A stretch of 64,000 nt of DNA from Nissolia schottii (Eukaryota; Streptophyta; Magnoliopsida; Fabales; Fabaceae): the NCBI GenBank assembly GCA_003254905.1, contig QANU01064559.1:888313-952312 (forward strand), read 5' to 3'. Positions 36,076 to 47,600 of this stretch are shown one piece after another. Both the position numbers and the translations under genes were made by a program. Position 1 is the first letter of the stretch, and each line of letters starts with the position of its first letter. The notes below the pieces were generated by a model. That model saw only the letters and a program-made list of their open reading frames with translations, had not been told where the DNA came from and searched no databases.

Positions 36076-37235
36076 CTTCAAAATGCAGAAACAGGATTTT
36101 GATTGACAAAGTACATTACATGACCCTTTCTTTTTTCCTTTCCTATTGGATACAAAATGATAATTCAACTGCTTTTTATTTCTATCTTTAGGTGGAATTT
36201 TACATTAGAGGGAGAGCCACTTTTATTACCAGGACATAATTAGACTCAGACTAATGACAAACAGGAATTAGAAAACAATATCAGCTTCTATTGAATAAAG
36301 AGGCTCGGTGACATAGTTTCTTACAGCAGAGTTTTATAATTGCTGTCTAAGAAAGCAATTTTGTCATATTGTCACATTCCATGACAATACTAATATGTAA
36401 TGTACAAAGATATACAAACAATAGCAGGCCAACCTCGGTAGCATTTTCCACAAATATGTTATATCTCAATACTCAACCCTTAAACTTTACATAATACTAC
36501 TTATTTCATTTGGGAAGTAACGCTGAGAAAGGTTAGAAGGTAATACATTTGGTAATATGTTTTGTTCATAAATGACCCTTTTCAGTATCATTGTTGTGTT
36601 TCACTTCTCAACAGCAAAAGGGAGGATTCCAAGCTACTTTATGCTTGCTTCATTTTTCTTGATCCCTTGATTTTCTGCACATGTTGATCATGAAAACGCG
36701 ACTATTGTCAAACAAGTAATAATGTGTTTGGTTTTCCGTTTAGAAATATCATCACCATAGGTTGAGAAGAAGATTATCTTTTAGTTTTTGTCCAAACGAT
36801 GATTCTGGAGTTCCAAACAAAAATCCAAACACAGCATCCAAAGGGACGAGTTGATAACTAGAGGGTGAGGTTCACATGTCAACAATAATATATAAACTCA
36901 TGTCACATGTTGTAACATAATAAATTTCTAGATGAGGAATTAGGCACCATCCAATTGTCAAGAGGAAAGTAATTGAACTTTTTGGTTGTTGAATTAAACA
37001 TCTGAGATTTAGCAAAACTAGTTTGACATATAGCTATGTATGGTTATTTATTGAAACATTGAGTTTATCCCTGCAAAAGTAGTGTCTGTGCATGTGTATT
37101 CTAATTCCTGTTAGATTAATTATTACAAAATAAATTCAAACTTGGATTCAATGCATTCAAATTAATGTGTTTCTAATAGAAAAGACAAAGGGCAATAACC
37201 TATGTCAATCAAAAACTTGTTTCTTCATTTTAAAG

Positions 37236-37277
37236 TCCCACATTGGGCAGAAAAAGAAGAACTATAGCCTTTATAAA
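37236..37277 (+). promoter_or_regulatory. USE + TATA promoter of 7SL copy C
   Basis: TCCCACATTG at 37236-37245 and TTTATAAA at 37270-37277, with the RNA start 24 bp further on. The arrangement equals copies A and B. Confidence 0.85.
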
Positions 37278-37300
37278 GCTTCTGACAAGGCTGTTAGTAC

Positions 37301-37604
37301 GCCGAGTTGGGTAGCGCCAGCTTGTGACCCGAGTGGGGGCACCTAAGGTGATGGGACAATGCCATGGCTCTGCCAGGCTGGGCCAGTGGCTTGCAATTAG
37401 CTAGCCTGCCCGCTCCAAGTTGAGAGTGTTGAGTCATGGGGTTTAACTGAAAGGATAGGTCTCATGGCTCATAGAATGGAGGGCACAGCGTGAGGCTGGT
37501 TTCACAGAGCAGCGAACACCTCCTACTCCTAACAGTGGAGGGATAACAGGCTGCTGCACCTCTGGCCCACAGTGCCTGGTGGGCCTAGCTACTTGGACCA
37601 TCAC
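37301..37604 (+). ncRNA. 7SL (SRP) RNA, copy C
   Basis: About 304 nt from GCCGAGTTGGGTAGCGCCAG to CTTGGACCATCAC, followed by a six-T terminator (37605-37610). The Alu-domain and helix-8 blocks are as in copy A, with scattered substitutions (for example GCTCTGCC for GCTCCGCC, and GGCCCACAGTGCC near the 3' end). With intact USE, TATA and terminator, it looks like a functional SRP RNA gene. Confidence 0.88.
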
Positions 37605-38014
37605 TTTTTTCCAATTTTTTGAACAACACGTAAATAGCCGAAACAGCTTTTCCAATTTTTCGCAAAACCAGTAAATCTGATATCAGTTAAACATGTTGCC
37701 AAGATAGCCTATCTATCATATAATCATTCTCTTTTTATTCAGATTCTATCTTAAGAGACTTTTGATTATAAACTGTTTTGAGTCCTAAATAAACTAATCC
37801 AAACACACTCAAAACAGATACAAAGCTGCATCATTGTCTATTTATCAGACATCGATGTAGAACACGAAATCAATCAACAAGCACCAAGCAAATTAATAGA
37901 AAGCCAATTCCACAAGTAACAACAAAAGGGTAAGCTCAACCTGTACACATCATTGCATTATGATACTATCAACTAATAAATTTCCATCACAAAACAAAAA
38001 GGACACAACTTTGC

Positions 38015-39144
38015 TTAACTTACATATTCTGGTTGAAGCTGAAGAGGGAGCTGCGGCTGCAAATTGAGGGAGTGAAGGGACATCTTTGCAATTTCTGAAA
38101 CAGCAGCATCTCTGACAGCAGGGAGATCACTCACCAAATGCTCATATGCAGCATGGAATGCGTCGGACCAGAACCTTGGCAACCGTGTGGTGCTGCTGTG
38201 ACTGTACACATCCCACATGCGCCTCACCACTTTCTCCCTCTCCTCCACTTCCTATATTTTCCACACAAATCCAAATAAGCTTGTGATTTGTGAGAAGACA
38301 CAGATTTTATCAAATTTCTCATATCCAATTTCATCTATTTTTCCAACTAAGTGATCACATGGACATTTTTCTTTAGAAGAATCGTATGTCTAAGGTGTAT
38401 ATACTTATGACAAATAGTATCACATACTTAATTGTAGAATCAGAAGGATCTATTTCTTCAATTAAGTACATGGACAGTCTTTCTTAAGACGAATCACAAA
38501 TTTAAAGTGTATACTTAGGAAACATAATGTCAAATACTTAATTTGAGAATCAAAATGATCTATTTCTTCAATTGAGCAAGTACATGGACATTTTTCTTAA
38601 GACGAATTATAAATTAAAACTATATCCTTATGAAAAATAATGCCACATACTTACATAATTCTAAAACTGAATAAGTCACTTGGGTAGGATGCGTGAGGTT
38701 ATAGGTCATTGTGACTAATGTAATTTCCGAAAAAAAAAAAATCTAAAATGGAATAAAATAGATATAAATAACTTTATCTTATAAGTTCTATTTCCTTGTG
38801 AACACATAGAAACAAGAATCATGGTACTCAGTTAACCAAGAAGAAGTTAGATAAAAGCAATATCTTGTGTAACATACCAAAACATCAAGATCTTGGAGGG
38901 TTCTAGAACCTTCCATGTCATGTGAGAAGCGCGTGAGGTTGCCAGCAGACCACTTAAGAGTGACAGAGCCAGTGAACATGGACCAAAGTGCAAGAAGCAC
39001 AATTGCAGCCAACACCCACAACTTGTAGTGACCCTTCATCATCACCACTCCTCCAACAGCACCATCACCACTAGAGCTATTACTATCTCTCTTTGTCTTT
39101 GTGATCAAGTTTGTGGTGTCTTGTTGTTCTGCTTCTTCCTTCAT
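38015..39144 (-). CDS. DUF1195-type small plant membrane protein
   Basis: Two exons on the minus strand, 39144-38878 and 38251-38015, join in phase 0 to 167 aa. The first ATG in frame after a stop gives MKEEAEQQDTT; there is no upstream in-frame ATG. A hydrophilic N-terminus leads to MKGHYKLWVLAAIVLLALWS, a single membrane segment (about residues 49-66). The conserved block TLKWSAGNLTRFS and then EEREKVVRRMWDVYSHSS, RLPRFWSDAFHAAYEHLVSD and VRDAAVSEIAKMS follow. This order is what I remember of the plant-specific DUF1195 family, whose function is unknown. The topology suggests a signal-anchor protein with a soluble C-terminal part. The splice junction (donor GTATG at 38877, acceptor ATATAG) is clear. 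Confidence 0.8.
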
Positions 39145-41900
39145 CTTCTTATCTTGTTTGGGATTGGTTTCAATAATGGAGTTTTTGTAAGTGGGGTGGG
39201 TAGCAAAAGTGCTTTCAGAGAGGCATGAAGTGAGAATCAGACAAATGAAGAAAAACCAAACCAAACCAAGTGTGGGGAAATTGGTGGGTATGGAGTTTTA
39301 GTTTGTGTGGCTATTTATTTTGCATGTGTATTAAGTAAAATGATTAAAAAAAATTTAAGTTAAAAAAATTTAATAATATTTTATAAAATTACTTTTATTA
39401 ATTCTTTCATCTATTTTTTTTATTAAAATTCCTTTATTTATTATTTTATCTTTTTTACTATTTTTATTAAATAGGGACATGCAAAGGAAAAAGACAATTA
39501 TTATTTTTTAGATTTAAAAAGTGAATAATTATTTAAATAAATGTCAAAATAAAAATGTGGACAATTATTTAAAAATGGAAAGAGTAAAAAATAATGTTAT
39601 TTTGCATCATTTTTATTCATGCCTATGAAGATACATCTTAAGTCGAATTTAAAATAAATATTGATTGGGAGAAAAATTATGAATCACTTTTAAATAAGGG
39701 ACAACTTGATGTGTGATAACATAGAATAATATTTAGTATATACTTTTGGGATAACTCATAAATGTCAAATTTGGTCTCCTGTACAAATATCTCTAAAGTG
39801 AAGGTCAAATTTGATCTTTGTCTAATTGGTGATAAAGTCAATTTGTTTTTTTTTTTATAAAAAAATTTTAATTTGGTCATTGTCAAATTCAAAGGTGCAT
39901 TAAGTTATTTCTTTTATGTTTAATCATATTTCATAAATGTGATTAAATATATTTTTTAAAATAAAATTAAAGATTATTATCACTTTTTCTTCTCCTTATC
40001 TTAGCCCTTTTGTTTCTCAGTTCCTTCATTTTTAATAGTTAAATACATCAGGGGCGTATTGAAGGCAGTAGTCATTGCTAGTGAAGAGAATCCTAATGGT
40101 TCTAATCTCATCCACGAGTGTTGCCGACTTAGCGGTAGAACACTTTAAGGAGAAACAAAGGGTATGAAATGGGAAACGTGAGAAAATGACATTAATGTCT
40201 TTAATACATTTAATTATGTTTTTAAAAACTAATTTATTCACATTTTTAAAATGTAATTAAACATATAAAAACTAACTAACCAACATTTCTAACACACGAA
40301 GAATGTGATATTGACATTTAACATTTAACATTATACTCTAAGTAATATCTTAATGTAAAAGATAATAGAAGAATTAATTTTTCTAATTTTATAAAATAAC
40401 AAGAATTAAATTGACTGATATACAAAATAATAAAAATTAAATCAACCAATTTTTTTTTAACAAAATAAAATTGTCCCGAGTCAAAAAAACAAGGATAACT
40501 AAATTGAAAGTTTATAGTTTATCCTAACAAAATACTACTTTTGAATATTAAATGGCCTCGGTAAAATAAAAGTATGGCCCACCAGACCAAATTATGGGTG
40601 CACGGCCTCCCAATGTGCTGTGGAAAGTGATGTTTTAAACAGCAGTCTCGTCCTAAAGATCAAGAGCCTGTAACAACGAAAATAATACGAAAGAAAATGA
40701 CCGTTATTTTCTCTTGTTTGAACAGTATTGACCAAAATCAATTATGAATGAATAATTACCAAATAAAAAGGACATCAGTTCGATTTTATTTCATTAAAGA
40801 CAGAAATTCTACAATTTTATAATAAAATTGCCAAAATTGATATTATCTGAGTAGTATTGATCAAAATTCTATTTTATTTCATTAAATACATGAATTCTGC
40901 CAATTTATAATTGTATTGTACAAGCTTAATATAATATTACATTTCAAACATAACTTCAATGAAACCCAAAGCCGTGACTTTGATCTGAACCAGCCGCCAG
41001 TTGTGGTATGATTAGAAGTCCTCCTCCTAGAACCCCAGATGATCATCCCTCGGTGCTGAAACAACATTTCCAGACCTTGGATCCACCGAGAATGTCCTTT
41101 GATCTAGGGTCATATCATGGCAATGCAGGATATTCATTTGGTCGCAACAAAACATAATTGAACAATTTCAATTAAACAGAAGCAAGATTGTGGGAGGCGG
41201 AGAAGCTCTCAATGGCAGAAAACAGAAAACCGTAGCTATGGCCGGTTCCTGGGATACATACATTGTCACCCTTATCCCTATCCTTACTTAGGGTCTAGTG
41301 AGGTTCCATTGCTTCCCTACAATGCCCTGAGAAGAGAACAAACAACCGCAAAAGAGGCATAATAAAAAGGCAGCAATGGTAGCCAAGGGGAGGGCAAGTA
41401 AGGCTGAATAAACAAGTAAGGTAGCACTTGTTCACTAGTATAAACAAGTGATCTAAGGTTCTAAAATAAAGCCAAAACTCTATCAGCCATCCAAACAAAA
41501 ATCAGCACAACAAACTCAAATTATGCTGCTCAGATGTAGCAAATAATCAGAACAAAGTTTCATATGTCCAGACATATTTATGCAACTACATCATCATAGC
41601 AGAAGCTTCAAAATCCGACATAGCCAAGAATGATAATTTCTACAATAAAAACATAAACTAGGTCATCAATAATTCAGAAGCCACACACCATGAAAAATAT
41701 ACATACATTATGCAATGAGATATTATTACACAAGCAGACTGAAGACACAATAAAGGGCTGTGCACTTCACAAGAATAAAAAATATAATGCTATTGCATCT
41801 CAGAGGCATTCCAAAGTTGGAAGTGGCAGACAATCAACAAGGCATCAGTTCAGTCCGCCCGTCTGCATTTCTTCATCATTGATGACTAGGATTTTGCAAA
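39145..41900. other. Intergenic AT-rich region; possible far end of the snoRNA host transcript
   Basis: 39145-40880 is very AT-rich with no gene seen. A TATA-like AAATAAATAG on the minus strand near 39312-39320 could serve the DUF1195 gene. 40880-41900 is less AT-rich and might be exons of a non-coding minus-strand transcript that hosts the snoRNAs further right, but no protein frame or known RNA was identified there. Confidence 0.4.
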
Positions 41901-41909
41901 CAAATGCCC

Positions 41910-41968
41910 TAAGAGCACTTGTTAAGGAATCAAAAGTTACACTTCTAATTTCTTAACAAGTGCCCTTA
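41910..41968. repeat. Short near-perfect inverted repeat (hairpin)
   Basis: TAAGAGCACTTGTTAAGGAAT on one arm and ATTTCTTAACAAGTGCCCTTA on the other pair over about 17-20 bp around an 18-bp loop. The fold could be a tiny foldback transposon or an RNA hairpin. No microRNA family is recognised. Confidence 0.7.
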
Positions 41969-42223
41969 CGACAATCATTAGCAAAACCCTAATAATAATA
42001 TGCATGCAATACTAAGAACACCTTTCTAACACAGAAAGGAAAAGAATAACACAACAAAACAACACAAGAATACAACTCATAATAAGCTATATCAAAGACT
42101 ATAAATTAATCAACCAAATGGATAATTTGAGTGCTTATTGAATATAAAATATAAAATTAAAGGACCTCTGCAATTTAGTCAGAAAACCAGTTATCACCGA
42201 CCAGATCTAATTAGGTAAGGGAA

Positions 42224-42301
42224 GGCATCAGATAATAAGCGGAGTTTATGATCTTCACAGAAATCAGTGTGTAGGATAAGACATTTTTAACATCATTTGC
42301 C
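42224..42301 (-). ncRNA. C/D-box snoRNA 1 (25S rRNA guide)
   Basis: The minus strand gives 78 nt with a GGCA/TGCC terminal stem, box C ATGATGT, box D' CTGA, a C'-like TGTGAAGA and box D CTGA. Upstream of box D the guide CTCCGCTTATT is complementary to AATAAGCGGAG near the 5' end of 25S rRNA (remembered sequence), which by the box D + 5 rule points to U48. The guide before D' (CTTATCCTACAC) is complementary to GTGTAGGATAAG, also in 25S. C/D snoRNAs guide 2'-O-methylation with fibrillarin in the nucleolus. Confidence 0.8.
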
Positions 42302-42467
42302 AACCCCTATCAAACTACAGTTCAAAGAGAGTGACACACTAACACAAACAAGACCCTGAAAATAAAACACAATCAAAACAAAAAATAAAATTGAAACTCC
42401 TAAATTATAACCAAGAGTATAAATTAGTACACACATCAAATGTATAAGCTATAACCATACAGGATAA

Positions 42468-42542
42468 GGCATCAGATAATAAGCGGAGTTTTTGATCTTC
42501 ACAGAATTCAGTGTATGATAAAACATTTTAACATCACTTGCC
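42468..42542 (-). ncRNA. C/D-box snoRNA 2, tandem copy of snoRNA 1
   Basis: 75 nt, same architecture: GGCA/TGCC stem, box C GTGATGT, D' CTGA, C'-like TGTGAAGA and box D CTGA. The box D guide (ACTCCGCTTATTAT) is unchanged, so it should act on the same 25S site. The D' guide has drifted (TTTATCATACA) and pairs poorly with the GTGTAGGATAAG target of copy 1. Flanking similarity (CCAAACCCTAT / CCAACCCCTAT) shows tandem duplication. Confidence 0.8.
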
Positions 42543-42628
42543 AAACCCTATAATATATTAAGGTTCCAAAAACAGTAGCATAATTCAAAATCAAACAAAC
42601 AAATAAAACAAAACTGGAGCTAAACAAA

Positions 42629-42715
42629 ATGGCATCAGATAAGTGAGTCATGTTGTCAACACAGCTTAAATCAGTATATCAATAAGCGGTTTATAAAATA
42701 ATCATCAGCTGCCAT
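42629..42715 (-). ncRNA. C/D-box snoRNA 3 (overlapping 25S target)
   Basis: 87 nt on the minus strand with an ATGGCA/TGCCAT terminal stem, a consensus box C (CTGATGATT), D' CTGA and box D CTGA. The guide before D' (CCGCTTATTGATAT) is complementary to ATATCAATAAGCGG, the same 25S stretch targeted by snoRNAs 1 and 2, but offset by four nucleotides, which predicts U44 by the +5 rule. The guide before box D (ATGACTCACTTAT) has no target I can name. It lies first in the cluster, closest to the promoter. Confidence 0.8.
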
Positions 42716-43144
42716 CTTTTTCTTCACATCAATATGCAAAAGACACAAACAAAGCACACTCATAGATTTTTGAAACAAATTTAGGGATTTTGAATTTAGG
42801 TAGATCCATTTGACCCATTGCAATTTCAAGTAAAAGGGTGCAATGAGCTGGTAAGTCAACCTGTTTTCTTTCTCTGCATCAGTTATATCTCCACTGCCAT
42901 TCAAATCGAGACACACAAGCGGAGAGGGTAAACAGATGCATAAAAAGTGTTCAATGCGTAAATTGAAATCAGAAACACAGATAGAACCATAGAAAGCTAT
43001 GCTACATTGAAATTTCAGAATCAATGTGTGAAATGAAAACCGATCTAGCGATCGAGATGGAGCACAGTTGAAGAGAGAAACAGGAGAGTGTTGTTACTGT
43101 GAGAGGCGGCAAGGTTGAGCTACGATTCGATGTGCTCAAACGGT

Positions 43145-43180
43145 TTATATAAGGGTTTAGAGAGAACAAATTAGGGTTTT
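43145..43180 (-). promoter_or_regulatory. TATA box and telo-box promoter of the snoRNA cluster
   Basis: Read on the minus strand, AAACCCTAA (43171-43179) and CTAAACCC (43153-43160) precede TATATAA (43145-43151). Telo boxes next to a TATA are characteristic of plant snoRNA and ribosomal-protein promoters. The first snoRNA begins about 430 bp downstream, which suggests a polycistronic or intron-hosted precursor. Confidence 0.7.
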
Positions 43181-43318
43181 GTGCCGTTTTGTGACTTTAC
43201 CACACTTTTCAGGGTCGTTCTGTTTTACCCTAGACTAACACGGTGTCGTTTCGTTCTTCTTACTTTTTTCCTTTTATTTTTTTAATATAAAAAAAAAATG
43301 AAAACTAAGTCTTCACAA

Positions 43319-43321
<3 letters not shown>

Positions 43322-43358
<37 letters not shown>
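43322..43358. repeat. (TTA)12 microsatellite
   Basis: Uninterrupted TTA repeat of about twelve units. Confidence 0.95.
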
Positions 43359-44134
43359 GTTAAGGCTATTATTATTTTGACAGTGAATCTTCAAACTTTG
43401 TTCTTAACCAACATATTGGGGGATAAAATAGTTTTTTTGGACTCAAAATTCTACTCAAAACCCTTCATTATTTAAATTATAAGACATTTTGGTTTGTTGA
43501 ACTTTAGACCCCCCCAAAACATGTTGTCTTATTTTTATATGATTATCAATATTAAAATTTCTATTTCAACCATTTATGTTTTTTCCCCTTAGCATTATAA
43601 TTAATGTTACCCATGAAGAAAACTTATGATCTCTAACTCAATCTAATGAAACATGGCTAATGACATGGTATAGACATCAAGTCTCATCTGTCGTACACAT
43701 AATGAGATTCACAATTATATCAAAGTCTCATCTTTCACATACATAATGGGATCCACAATTATATCATTGTGTATATGAAATGAGACTTAGTGTTTACATC
43801 AATCATGAATCATGGTATTCGAATAACATTTTTCAATGAAAGTTTATCAGATTAAAGTCAAAACAATGCTATACCACCATAACAATGGAACTAGAGTTCT
43901 TGACAAAATGCATGGTGGTGATTGAATTAAATGTAATGGCTAAGTTCCACTTACTAATGTAAAGGTCATTAATCATGTCACTTGGTTCATGCACTTAAAT
44001 TGTTTTTTCTCATAATAATTCCTTTAAATGCATCTTGGCATTGGCCTTTGGCCTCGTTACTTTTCTATGGTTTAGGGTTTACTTGTATACCAAAATATAG
44101 GTGAAAACACAAATTTACCATTGTATGGGTCTGG
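43359..44134. other. Spacer between microsatellite and palindrome array
   Basis: AT-rich. CATACACAATGAGA-type sequence recurs (about 43680-43790, three versions of a TGAGACT/AATGGGATCCACAATTATATCA motif). No gene seen. Confidence 0.45.
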
Positions 44135-44394
44135 GTCTGAAATTGTCACAAGGTGTGGCGATTTCAGACCTTTTATTTAAAAAAAACGAAAAAAAGTCTG
44201 AAATCACCACAGGGTATGACGATTTCAAACATTTAAAAAAAAGGTTTGAAATCGTCACACCCTATGGCGATTTCAAACATTTAAAAAAAAGTATGAAATT
44301 GTCACAGGGTATGGTGATTTCAGACATTTAAAAAAAAAAATTAAATATAAAGTTATGGGGTCTGAAATCGTCATAGAGGTGTCGATTTCAGACC
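44135..44394. repeat. Array of five ~35-bp palindromes separated by A-rich linkers
   Basis: Units at 44135-44170, 44196-44230, 44244-44278, 44291-44325 and 44360-44394 each begin GTCTGAAAT (or GTTTGAAAT, GTATGAAAT) and end with its complement GATTTCAGAC or GATTTCAAAC around a GTCACAGGGTATGGC-type centre. Linkers are 13-35 bp, rich in A (ACATTTAAAAAAAA). Every unit can form its own hairpin, and units can pair with each other because each is self-complementary. Confidence 0.85.
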
Positions 44395-44689
44395 CAAACT
44401 CATACCTTCGTAAATATTTTTGTTGAGCCATAATATGTGATTAAGTTTTGAATGAAGCCATTTATAGGTAAATTTCCCTCGGCCTTTGGCCTTCACTTAA
44501 AAAATCAAAGGGAACTTTAGGAATAGATCTTAAACTATGAACATTTTTTTGTATTCACGCCTATGCTTCTTGTCTATGTAAATATGTACACAAATTTTCT
44601 TGCAATTGATCATGAACAAGAGACAAAGAAAGGGAGAAAAGCAATTCCAAACAAAAATCATATCTCATTCATTGATGTCATTCTAACTG

Positions 44690-47600
44690 TTACACTAATT
44701 GTTCTGAACCATCCTGATCCTTCTTGAGATCAGAGGGAGGCAAGAAGCAATCCATGGACAAGCCACAAATGTTGAAATCAACCTCTTCAATCCTCCATGT
44801 CTCCTCAATCCTCCTCTTGTGGTTGTGTGCCATGCCATACCTGAATAGCATGGCCACCGTTTTGCCGCCATGTGCTATGTTTACGTTATCAATGTATCTA
44901 TATAGAATTAAAACATTTTGGATTATCAGAACATATAGTCTCACATTAGTTAAGAAATGATTTAGTGAATACTATATATAATGGGAATGTCCAATATGTT
45001 ACTGGTCGTTGAAAATATATCAAACTTCTATTTGGTCGCCATAAAATTCTTTTGTTTAGGCTTCTTTTTTTGAAAAAAATAAAATAAAAATAAGCATAAA
45101 CAATCCATGAAAATTTTAGAAGGATATGTTATTCCCTCGCTATCACACTGGTTATTTAGGGATTAAGAACTAGTTTGGATACAGCTCCTCTCACCAAAAA
45201 TTACACAATTATGCTTCGTGATGCAAGTTTTTTCGAAGTAAAAATATACATGCTTTGGTCAAGCGTACATTTGAGTCTTTCCACCAATAAAAATACGTGG
45301 GTTGTAAATATACCTTGAAAAAATTTGCACTAAATACAAAAGAATTCCAAAGACCAAAATCAAAATTAAGTACTTTCCAAAGAAAAACAAAACTTATTAA
45401 GTAAACCTTCAAATTCATCGTTAGAGTTGTTGACATCGGTCAAGTTCGTTTCAAAGTTGTTAAAATTGTTATATTAGTCTTTGAAACTGCCAAAAGTCGA
45501 TCAAGTTTGTTCTTCAACATTAAGCATATTAGTCTCTTCCAATGATTAACTGGACTGACTTTTGACAATCTTAAGGACTAATAAATCATTTTCATAACTT
45601 GAAGACGAAGTTAACTGACGCTGAATACTCCACGAACGAATTTAAAGGTTTACTTTATTTAAGTGAAAATATTCAAGCCAATATCAACATACCTATAGTC
45701 CTCAATCCAAGACTCAATGCTTGTTTCCCAAAAAATTGAATCATCACCCTTCACAGGTTTCATTCTCACCAACTTTGTGTCCTCAAATTTCACAAGTAAC
45801 CCAGTTCTCTGGCTGAAGTAGCCCCACATTGTGTGCCTTATGATTTCTGTGTTTGATGTGTTTTGTGCTTCAAGGATGTTTTGTGCAGTCTCTAACTTTA
45901 ATAGGAAACAATCTTCATTGTTAGTTGTTTTCTCCCCTACACATACAGCTTCTAGGAACAAGTTTGCTGTGAACCTTGGATCCAGCCCCTGATTATCACA
46001 TTTAAATGTAACACAAACACCATTGATAAATTTGATCATAGAAAATCTATATTTTAGTTTATGAAATATGTCTTAACAAATTGGTCCTTAAGAAGAAAAA
46101 ACGCGTACAAATTAATCTCAAAACAACCATAGATTTTTAACATATTATTAGTTCTTCAAAAAGACTAATATGTATGCATTTAATTGTCACAGGGGCTAAT
46201 ACGTTAAAACTTTACACTTTTCATGGACTAATATGTAGTTTTTCTCAAGTCTAGTCCACTTGTTCGCCTAAGAATCAATAAACATGCCATATCTTACTGT
46301 CAAATAAATTTTGACAAAGTTTTAGTTCTATGCCAGTTTGCTAATTAATCCAGCATGGTTTCTGTTCATCATTTTCACATTAGTTAACAAGATGTGTACA
46401 CCAATGGACTAATAACTTGTTTAAGCATCATTAAATAACAAGAGAGGGATCACATTAAAGACAAAAAGACACAAATTATTTTGAATATAACTACTAGACT
46501 TAAGCAACAAATCAGAGTAGATCGATAAGATGATTGATTCAAATTCCTTCTTTAATAATCCTTCTTATCCATTTTATTTGTAGCGTTCACTTTGTAGATA
46601 TGTTTACAAATTAATGTATTTGAACAAAATTGTGTCTAAATACATTAATTTTTGAAAATACAAAAAAAGTGAAATTGAGGAGTAAAATGAACCGGAGAGA
46701 GCATATATATATATATATAAGAAAAATTAGTTTATTAACCGATGTGTACATACATTGTTAACAAACGTCAATTAGTGTAAAATTCGTACACACGCATTGA
46801 TATGCAAAAATAAGAGTAACAGTAGACAATTCCAAAATTATGTGTACATAAAATAAGCAACAAAATGATAGGCATATTGATACGCAATTCTCTAGTACCT
46901 GAAAGAAGCGGCGAAGCGGTCTAGGAGGGCCCTTGTTTGCTTGACAAGGTTGAGAAGAAGACTGGTTCCAACCCAACTTCCCATCACTCCCAGCACTAAC
47001 CTTGAATCCAGAGACAACCAATTCGAAGTGCCACAAATCAGGGTTCTTTTGCCAAAGCACAAATCCCCCAACCTCAGCCCTACCTAATGGTTTAACACTA
47101 TCTTCATCTTGGCGCATCTCTGAACCAAACATCCTCACTTGCCCCACTGCATACATGCTTTTGAGTGAGTCCAATGCACATAACCCCCCTGTGGCTGCTA
47201 TGTATTGATGCACTATGTATTTGGCACTAGAAGATTCCTGCCACATATTCAAATTCTATCAATTAATTGATTGATTAACCTCAACCTAAAGTCTAATGGG
47301 GGTTGATCCTACAGCACAGGAGTCGTATTTGATTATCGCGAAGGATAAAATTATGTCGTCCTTTCTACCTTTGGTACCAAGGACACAATTATTTAAGTGC
47401 TAAGATTATGCTATATATCATTTGAGTGACTTAATTTTAGCTGACGAATAATTCCAACTCTTATAATTTTTTCAGAAGACTACATTTCATTTAGTACATG
47501 CCACGTGTTGTTTCAAGAAATAATCACAAACAAAAACAAAAATCAAAATTGAGAATGAATGTTGCTTACGATGGAGGAGTTTTTAAGTGGTCTGGTCAAG

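Larger units (their letters stand above)
36385..37935 (+). repeat. Segmental duplication, right copy (contains 7SL copy C)
   Basis: Direct-orientation partner of 34165-35540, with small insertions (for example around 36900-37140) that make it somewhat longer. Its right end lies about 80 bp from the stop codon of the minus-strand DUF1195 gene, so the duplication probably ran up to that gene's 3' flank. Confidence 0.8.

Noticed and set aside
40882-41498. Short minus-strand frames that might encode a protein downstream of the snoRNAs
   Set aside because: No start context, no known domain; more likely part of a non-coding host transcript, if transcribed at all.
41820-41880. Fourth C/D snoRNA candidate (AATGATGAAG and GGACTGA on the minus strand)
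   Set aside because: C- and D-like words are present but no terminal stem closes them and the guide match to 18S is only about nine bases.
44101-44331. 76-codon open frame with repeated peptide (GDFKHLKK)
   Set aside because: It is the translation of the palindrome array; the peptide repeat simply mirrors the DNA repeat.
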